DNA of 64,000 nt, from the NCBI GenBank assembly GCA_033032175.1, contig CM065314.1, forward strand, positions 1,674,001-1,738,000, written 5' to 3'. The DNA is from Saturnia japonica (taxonomy: Eukaryota; Arthropoda; Insecta; Lepidoptera; Saturniidae). Of the stretch, positions 24,901 to 33,900 are shown piece by piece (the first letter of the stretch is position 1; every line of letters starts with the position of its first letter). A program made the position numbers and the translations under genes. The notes under the pieces were generated by a model, which was not told the origin of the DNA, ran no database searches, and worked only from the letters and a program-made list of their open reading frames with translations.

Positions 24901-27900
24901 TATGATAGGCTACACGAACGAAACCACGGGGCAAGTATTATTATATTCTTTATTGCACATACAGGTACAATTAGAAGATTTAATATTAAAAAGCATTCTC
25001 TACCAGTCTTCCAGGGGAGCAAGAGAAAGGTAATATGCAAGGTGTGCATAATATTCAACTGATCCAAGTAAAACCTACGTAACGAATACTTATGCGAAGT
25101 CCACAGTCGTGCTGCTGTTACGGCGAAATGTCTATCGCAGAAATTAGTATGATGATTTGATATAGTGAGAATTAAAGAATCAAATCTTAGTTTTCTATTT
25201 TGTGTATCCGTGAAAGATTGAAATAGTATTTTTAAATATTTGGGGGATTAGGGACTTTTAATTACGGAATTACGGAGAAAAGATGACAAAGTATTCTTAC
25301 ATTCCTACGTTGCCGAATAGGTAGCCATTTCAACATGGATCGGTATTCTGTTATATGATCCAATTTCGGTAGATGCTTCTGTATGCTTCTGATTGCCTGG
25401 TACATAGGTTTAATATTTAGCTTTATTTTGGGAGGAAAAATGATGAATGCGATGTTGCCATGATCTGCATGTCGACGATCACTGTCGACGGATATTTATT
25501 TTCCTACGGTCGCCGTTATTTTGTTTTTTTTTTTTTCACTAATGTCTGTGCATTATCATATAAATGCTTGTTTAGACTGTTTATTATGTAATAACCCTTC
25601 GTCTCACAATTTCACATAGATTGTACATAAAAATTAGACGCCATCTACAGGAGCAGAATAATTAATGTATTTTTTTAATGACAACTAACTGTGTTTATCC
25701 ACAGTTCTGCCAATGTCATGTGAACAGATTATTTTTCTGATTATTCTTGTAATCTTCAAGTTCAAGTTTTTGTGGCAACTTAAAATGCATGTTCCTAGTT
25801 ATTATTACTCCACTTCACTTGTGCACATTAACCAAACTACATATGTAGAATGCCGCACAAGATAATATAACAATATAGCGTCAAACAATAATACATTTTC
25901 AAGATCCCGCCAAAACTGAACTATATTGTTTTGAGAAAAAGATTCCTTAGCATCGGTTCTCAAACTTGGGGGTCGCAAAAAAATTACAACATAATAAATA
26001 ATTAACAGACTAAAAGTCCTGATAATTCGTTATCACGGGTTCGTATAATGACGTTTTATGAATAGACGGATTACGATTAGGGAGGGGTCGTAACGTTTTT
26101 AATTTTTTTGCCTAGGTACATTGTCGGGTAATAAAACATCAATATTAGTGCCCGGAAACTACTCATTTGCGTTTTTAATCTGTTACATTAATTCTCTTAA
26201 AATATCCATAGCTTGGCTGTTATCATTTGAGTATTTTATTTTTATACAACTAAGGTGGGTTAACAAGCATATGACCCGCCTGATGGTAAGCGATTACCGT
26301 AGCCTGTGTGCGCTTGTAACAGGAGGTATCATTAGCGCGTTGCCGACTTTCAATCCCCCTACCCCACTACTCTTTTTTTTGTGTTCTCCGTCTGTCGTAG
26401 ACTTCGGAAGTTACCCCTTTCTTAGATGAAAGAGCCCTTGTGTTAGTGTTTAGTTGGTGACGACTTTTTGTGTATTAAATTGTCTTATGTCATATTAACT
26501 GGTTTCTGTGTATGTGTGACTTCGTCTGTGTGTAATTATTTTTGTGTTATGTTATATTGTGTTATTTAATCATATTTAAGTTTGTATTCTAATTGTTTTT
26601 CTATATTTATTTTTATTTACCTATTTCGTATCGATGCCCCCACTACTCTTGAACCGTAGGAACACAATGCAGAGTTATCTTCTGTAGGGTGAGCAGTATT
26701 CCACCAGTCGGGCTCAGAGAGAAATCTCTAGAGATGTGGTCGAGTTTGATTGCATATTGTTCTCAGGAAAGATAGAGGGTGGTTTACCGCACTTCGGCCC
26801 GCCCCCGTTCACCACGGTCGTGAAGAACCACACCCTGAACTTTGAAGATATGCTCTCTGTTTACGGGCCCGAGGGTCTCGTCATGCCTCTAGTCGCCATC
26901 TTGGAGAGTATAGCCATTGCTAAGGCTTTCGGTGAGTAGTCATTTATATATGAACTTTAATTTAATAAAGCTAATAAAGAATCAGGTTGGGTTAGTTAAA
27001 TGGGTATATCAACTATTTTACATGTAATACACTTTGATGTCCTTGACACCTATACAAGGTTATTGGTAATTCGACGTATTCCCGTTAAGAAGTGATAGGG
27101 GTGACTATTTTCGATAATTTTAAACCCCATATGCAATATGCAAAAGTGAACCATTTTTGAGTTATTATGTTGTTTGCCTTTTTTCAAAATAAGTCCAAAA
27201 TGCAACATCAAAATTTTATTTTCAAAAAAAGTATCAATTTAAATTTCATTTTTTCTTCTGATTTATAAAAACGATTAAACACTGGTTATTTATTAATATT
27301 AAAACAAGAATTATCAGTCCAAATTAACCCAAAAATGGTTCATTTTTGCATAATGCATATGGGGTTAAAATTATCGTCCCTATCACCTCCTAACGGGAAT
27401 ACGTCGAATTACCAAAAACCCTGTATACAATTAATAAAATTGAAGTTTCTACTGTCTAAGTGCTTTCGCTGAGTAAACCATAAGATATAAATCAAATTAA
27501 TGTACTACATGATTGGTGTGATTAAAAAGACCTATAAAAAAGCCATCGAGAATTTATGTCTATCTTCTAAATTCAACCACAGTAACCATCTTTATCTTCA
27601 ACATAATAATTACAACTATAGGTTATTTGCGAAGCTATATTCTCTAATTCAGTATTATTCCTTATCCAGATAAATATGTTAGTTAACTTGGACATTTAAT
27701 TTAGATTAAAATGGTCCTGTATATTATATCATTTAAATGAATACCGTAGAAGATGTCACGGATCCAAAATTACGCGCAACCAAAGAAATCACTCGAAACA
27801 AATCGGTCGGATGCACGTTTTTATTCAATGTCGACACTGTAGCGGCATGTTGTAGAACTTAACAATAAGTTATTAACCTAACTTACTAAGGTTTAGTAAA

Positions 27901-30900
27901 AATCAATAGTGTATATAATTACTTATGTTTCAAAATGTGATACATGTTTGAAGTATTCAGCGGCATCTTGAAGACTATGGTGTTGGTACTGTTCGTTCAC
28001 CAGCTGGCGCCAGCTCGGTGGACGGCACCCAGGAGATGATCGCCATCGGCGCGTGTAACATGCTGTCCTCGTTTGCACAGAGCATGCCGGCGACCGGCTC
28101 CTTCACGCGGACTGCGCTGAACCACGCCAGCGGGGTCCTAACACCGGCTGGATCCTTCTTTAAGGGTAACATAACATAACATACCATCACGTCTGTATCC
28201 CCGAAGGGTTGGACAGAGTGTACTAATTAATGTACACCCACAGTTCGCCGGTTATGTTTTTTAGGTCCCATGTAATAGGGGGTGAGCCTATTGCCATTAA
28301 CCGGGCACAAATGCCAAACTCCGAGCTGCTACTGAGAATTTCATAGGAAAAACCCAATAACACTTTGCTCGACCTGGGGATCGAACCTAGGACCTCGACC
28401 ATAGCAGCCGTACTTGCGACCACTAGCCTAATGAGGCAGTCAGTCAGGACAGAGGCAGAGATTCAAGTGGCTTGCAAGTGAAACCCATTTGGTCCTGATG
28501 AGACTTAAATTTCAAGGTCGAAATTTACTGCAACGTTTCTGACGCTTGTGGAATAGAAAATAGGACCTTTGCGTGAGATGGAGAGGGGGAAGGTGGGGGG
28601 GAAATAATTTACAACGCAATTTGTTACTTTCTTTGATGCGGGATTAATAACTTAGCAAGTTTTAATTGTCAATAAATATTTACTTTAATTACTCCTCCTT
28701 TAGAGTCAAATTTTTTGATTACAATTTAATGACAATTTTTCTAAAACTTGCCAAGTTATTGGTCTGAAGAACGAATACTCCGACAGCTCTAACTAAAAGA
28801 AAAGCTATGGAACTTGGCACCCGTTAGATCTCGGCGCTTTTAATGTCGTATCTACCGAACTTGGTTCCCTTTTCATATTTATGTTTTTGTTGGGATATAA
28901 TTTAATGAATTGTCGTGCTCGTCTGCCTATTTGCGAAGAAACACTGACGAAGCCGAAAATGCTCAGTTTGGAGCATCGTCATGAGGTCTCTCGGTGTTTT
29001 GTTGGTTACACTTTGGATGCGCAAGAATTACAGGGTTTAATTCTGTCCTGTCCGTTCCACCGCAGGATAATTAGACGCCGTGAGGGTTATTGCCCATATG
29101 CTGTGGACAGTTCCACGATTCGCACAAAGCGTTTTGCTTCGACAATCATAATTCGAATTGCGAACTACTATGGAGTAGAACTCCCTCCTGGCGTCTATTT
29201 TAAGGGTAGAGTGAATAGACATCTGTTTGAGACATCGTCGGTCACTTCTTCACTTATTCTTCTACTTCTACATTACTTCGTGTCTGTGTAATAGAAAAAA
29301 AAACAGATGTCAGAATTATTTATTTGAACACTTACATAATAAACACTAAAAGATGTAATGAAAAATAGACAGAAAAAATTGCTTAGTGCTACTGTAATTA
29401 GAAGTGTAGAGACTACATGATAAATAGAATATAACGAGTAACAAAAATACAGAAGAGTAAGCAAATTCAAAGGTAACAAACAAATAAACGACTTAAATCT
29501 ATATATTAATACGTGAAGCAAAGGCTTTCGGTACCATTTTAAGCGTATTGCGTACACGGAAGTTTGTGAGATTTGGCATGGTTACAGTTTATATGGAGAG
29601 GAGTGCAGAAAGCTAAAATTTATCTCTAATATTTGTTACTAATATATTAAATAAAATAAATTAATACTGCGAACCCTAACCCGACCATTGCCATTGAACT
29701 TAGACCCCCCAAACAAATCACTATTGTCTATGATCAAAAAAAAATCGCAGGTCGAATTTCAAGCTTAGGGCGATCGCTAGTTCTAATAATTGGTAAACTA
29801 CTGTATAAATATTATTCATTTTTAGTGAGCAAAATATTTGTTTGTTTGTATATATTTGTTTACATTGTATAATATTTGAAATATTCGCACGGGTCAGTTA
29901 GTATGTCAATATTTATTTTACTTTCAGCATGCTTGGTACTGTTGTCGGTAACATTATTAGCTGATGCATTCTACTTCATACCGCGGCCGACACTCTCCGG
30001 CATCATTATAGTTGCAATGTTCTCCATAATCGAGCTCTCCATCATCAGAAGACTGTGGAGGAATAGTAGTGAGTGTCTTTATTCCCGTTTGTCATCACAT
30101 GCAGGAGGTTCCATTTTCATCCTATGCGCTATAAAGATGTATTATCGATAATAGACAAGCTAAATTATTAAAAAAGGAAACAAAAACCCGACTGCAACAA
30201 AAACACTTGGCTTATAAAATCTTTCTTTCTATTTTGGCTTTTTGTTTGATTCCCAGACGTCTTACTTAAATATTATATAGCCTATGTCATTCCCACAATT
30301 AAGAGGAATCTAACGACATCTCGTATGCTAAAATTTATCAAGCCGTTTAAGCTAAAGAGCGTGACAAAGAAACATACATACACATATATCCTCGAAAAAC
30401 ATAACTCTCCTTTTTTGCAGTCGGGTAAAAACACCGATATTTATGAAATTTTATTAGGTTTATTTATCGACGGCCTGAAGTATTTTTGAACAGGCTTTGG
30501 CTTTGGGTGCGATGTGAAATTCTAAGGTCAAATTTTAGTGCGACGTTTAGCAACTCGATGTATCTAATTCAAAGAGGACGAAAGATGGATATTTGGTCAC
30601 AGAGAAAAAGGAAGAACTATGCTATAAACCGAAAGAGATAAAACGAGCGTGATAGAATAAGACAAGTATACAAAAATTAATCACATTTACCATTTTTTAT
30701 TGACACTATCGACAGTCCGGAGGGAAAACAATCCAATTTACAAGGGATACCGCCACTGTTAAATGGTCTGGGCCCTAAATAGACCGGATCAACCGGTATA
30801 AAAGAGGTAGGGGACAAAGAAATTTCTTTGGAGATATCTCTTTACTTCAGATAACCTTGTTGTGATGTATTCCTGAGGCGAGTAAGGGTTTCCAAAGCTA

Positions 30901-33900
30901 TCCCATTCCTATCAAATTAGTATTTATTAATGTTTATAATCGAGATATCGCGATACATCTTCATAAAAGAATTATTTCATTAGTATAACTCATAATCGAC
31001 CGCCACTAGCTTCTACTCCATCCAAATTTGCAAATAGATGTCATATAAAAAATTGGAGTAGTTTAAATAATTGAAATATTTCAGAGTTGGAGCTGTTAGT
31101 GTACTCGGTGACTGTCGTGATGGGAGCCTGCGTGGGTCTCGAGTACGGGATACTGTGCGGAGCCCTTGCTGACGTCATGCGAGCTCTCGCTTACTCAGCA
31201 AGGCCCGGCCTAAACTCTAACTGCTTTAAAGTAAGCCTTCAAGAGTATTATTAACATCAAATTATCGGTGTTTTAGGTTCTGAGTTTACCTTCTCGTTCT
31301 TTTTCGTTTTTATGGCAACGAAGTACATTCACAATTTTTGAACAAAGCTCTAACAAGATTGGGTTAAATTTTAATTTAAACAAACGACTTGTTAAAACAG
31401 TCCGGGGAGTTTTAGTGACGTTTTAAAATGCATGTTCCTAGTTATTATTTATAATCCACTTCACTTATGCACAATAACAAAACTATAACAAGTGAAATGA
31501 TGCCAATATTATATAATATAGGGCAAAATAACACAAGTTTATGAAATAATATAAAAACCATAACATGCCATATCGAGATCCCGGGGAAAACTCAAAAACG
31601 TTTGTTTACCTTCTTCTTGTTTTGGCGCCGCAAAAACTGGCAAAAGTCAGCCAGTGTCAATGTTTTTAAGTCATTGTAAAATTTTCTATCTCTGTCAGAA
31701 CTATTTAAAGGAGTTTTAACTCAAAATGTATGTTTTCTCTTTCCATTTCACTTCACGTATACACAATAGCCAAACTATATCACGCAAAACGCCACCAGTA
31801 TTACATAATATAAGTTCAAAAATCCTAAGTTAACGAATTAATATAAAAACTAAAATATGGCGCTTCAAGATTCGGCTAAAAACTGATAAATATTTTTTTC
31901 ATTAAGTATCGCAGAAACATTCGCCAGTGTCAAAATTATTTCTTCCGTCAGATTGGTAACCAGGACTGCATAGCTATAACGCTGTTCGGTAAGCTGACGT
32001 ACGCGTGCTGCGAGCACGTACCGCGTGTTGTTCGACGGAATGTTCTCTCACATACACACATTATCATCCTGGACGCGAGGCAACTGGAATCTCTGGACTT
32101 CGGAGTCGCTGAGGTGACTTCTATATTCTTATTATTTCCTGGTACTCTTAATAAATATAATTACCTTAACAGTGTTATTTTTATTTCACTATGTGTATTT
32201 TTATTTAGTCGTGATTTAACAGAATATAAGTCACCTATGGACGCTGCTATCGCCATCATCTTTTTTTTTGAGGAGGAAGTACCGCACGCAAGTGACTGGC
32301 CTGAGTTTCTGGAATGATATATCTAATACATTCCGTGAATATTATAAGTTCGATTTACTATACTTCTGATAGACAATATTTCTAGATTTATATTAGTATG
32401 TATTTATTTATTTATAAATGGTTGACAACTATTATCAATACCAGTTGAGTTAACAATTATATTGTTTCTGAGATAAGCATATTATGTTTCTGAAATAAGC
32501 ATATTACTTTTCTGATATAAACATACTTATTAAGTTTCTGTTACCTCGGCTCTACATGTTGCGTTGGCACCAACGTTGGTATAGCATAAACGTTGTAAAA
32601 ATAGGCGTTACCCCAACGTTGGGGTCAACGTATGAATCTTACTTGTAAGATATTGGTGGACTTATATCTAAGAGGTTTTGAGGTCTCCTGATGATATTTT
32701 AGCGTCACATTGTTATTCCAGTACATCTATATTTTTAGAAAATTGGGTCTTGAAATAAAACGTAATATTTTAGTTAACTTTTACAATTTATTTTTAGTGT
32801 TCATTTTGTCTAGTGAAATAAAATTAAATATAAATCTTAGCAAGACAACGTAGGTATTGATATATTTAATATTGTTGCAGAATCTAATATCAGTGATAGT
32901 AGATTTGGAGAAAGGGCATCATACTTTCTTGTTGTGGAATTTTAAAGAATCCCATCAGCAGTTGTTCGAAGATTTGCACCCTGGATTTTCTACTAGATTC
33001 GTCAGCGGTCCGAGTATAGACCAACATATATTGAGTAAGTATTTAGACGGCGTCAAAAAAAAAAAAAAACAGTATATCGCTATACAATAAAAAAAACGCG
33101 TGCATATCGATACACAAACAGAATACCACACACCTTGTCTTTTTCTAATACTTAACTCGTATTTGTTGCTTGTTTTTGCGCGTCCATACACGTTTGTCTC
33201 ACTCTATTGAGGTCATTTTATCTCTCTCGATTTATATAATAGTTCTGTCTTTTTCTCTCTCTGACTCAGTACCTATTTTTCGTCCTTTTCACATTGAATT
33301 GTGTAGTAAACCGTTGCACTAAATAAAATTGAACCTTGGAATTATGTTCTCAAATTATCCAAAGAACTGTCACTTAAATAAAAACATAGTTCACACATAA
33401 AAATATTTTCTCTAAACTGTCTTTTTAAAAATCCTATATCAGCAGAGCTCAAATTATCGAGCATTCTTACTGTACATAAAACAGTGCGTACAAGTCTGGT
33501 CGTCACATAGCTAGGCTAATTCGACGACGATCATGGTCGTAAAAATTACGACTTGCATTAACCGTGTATAATTTATTTCTATCTCATTCTATCGCAGGTT
33601 AAATGCAATAACATATATGTGTTTCAAGAATCGAGTTTCGTAACATATAAGCTCATGTACCAAGGTATTTTTCCATCCACATAAGGAACGTACAAGCGCC
33701 TTTGGATAATTCACCTATAGGCTTTATTTTAATATGGACTTTTCTGGTTATATCCTTGCCATATTTATTGAAGACTAGCTGTGCCCGTGGCTTCGCTCAC
33801 GTGGACTACATAATGCCCGCGTGAATCTTGCTCTCTCGCTCCTTGCTATTTTAAAGACAATAATGCTTATTGTCGGTGTTCCTTAGAAGATAGATGTATA

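Noticed and set aside
28012..28013. Alternative exon 9 acceptor (CCAG/CTCGG)
   Set aside because: It would break the reading frame relative to exon 8 (phase 1) and lose the conserved TQEMIAIG frame.
33035..33090. Alternative C terminus by reading through the exon 13 donor
   Set aside because: The donor GTAAGT is strong and a lysine-rich A-tract tail looks like intron sequence; kept only as a possible retained-intron form.
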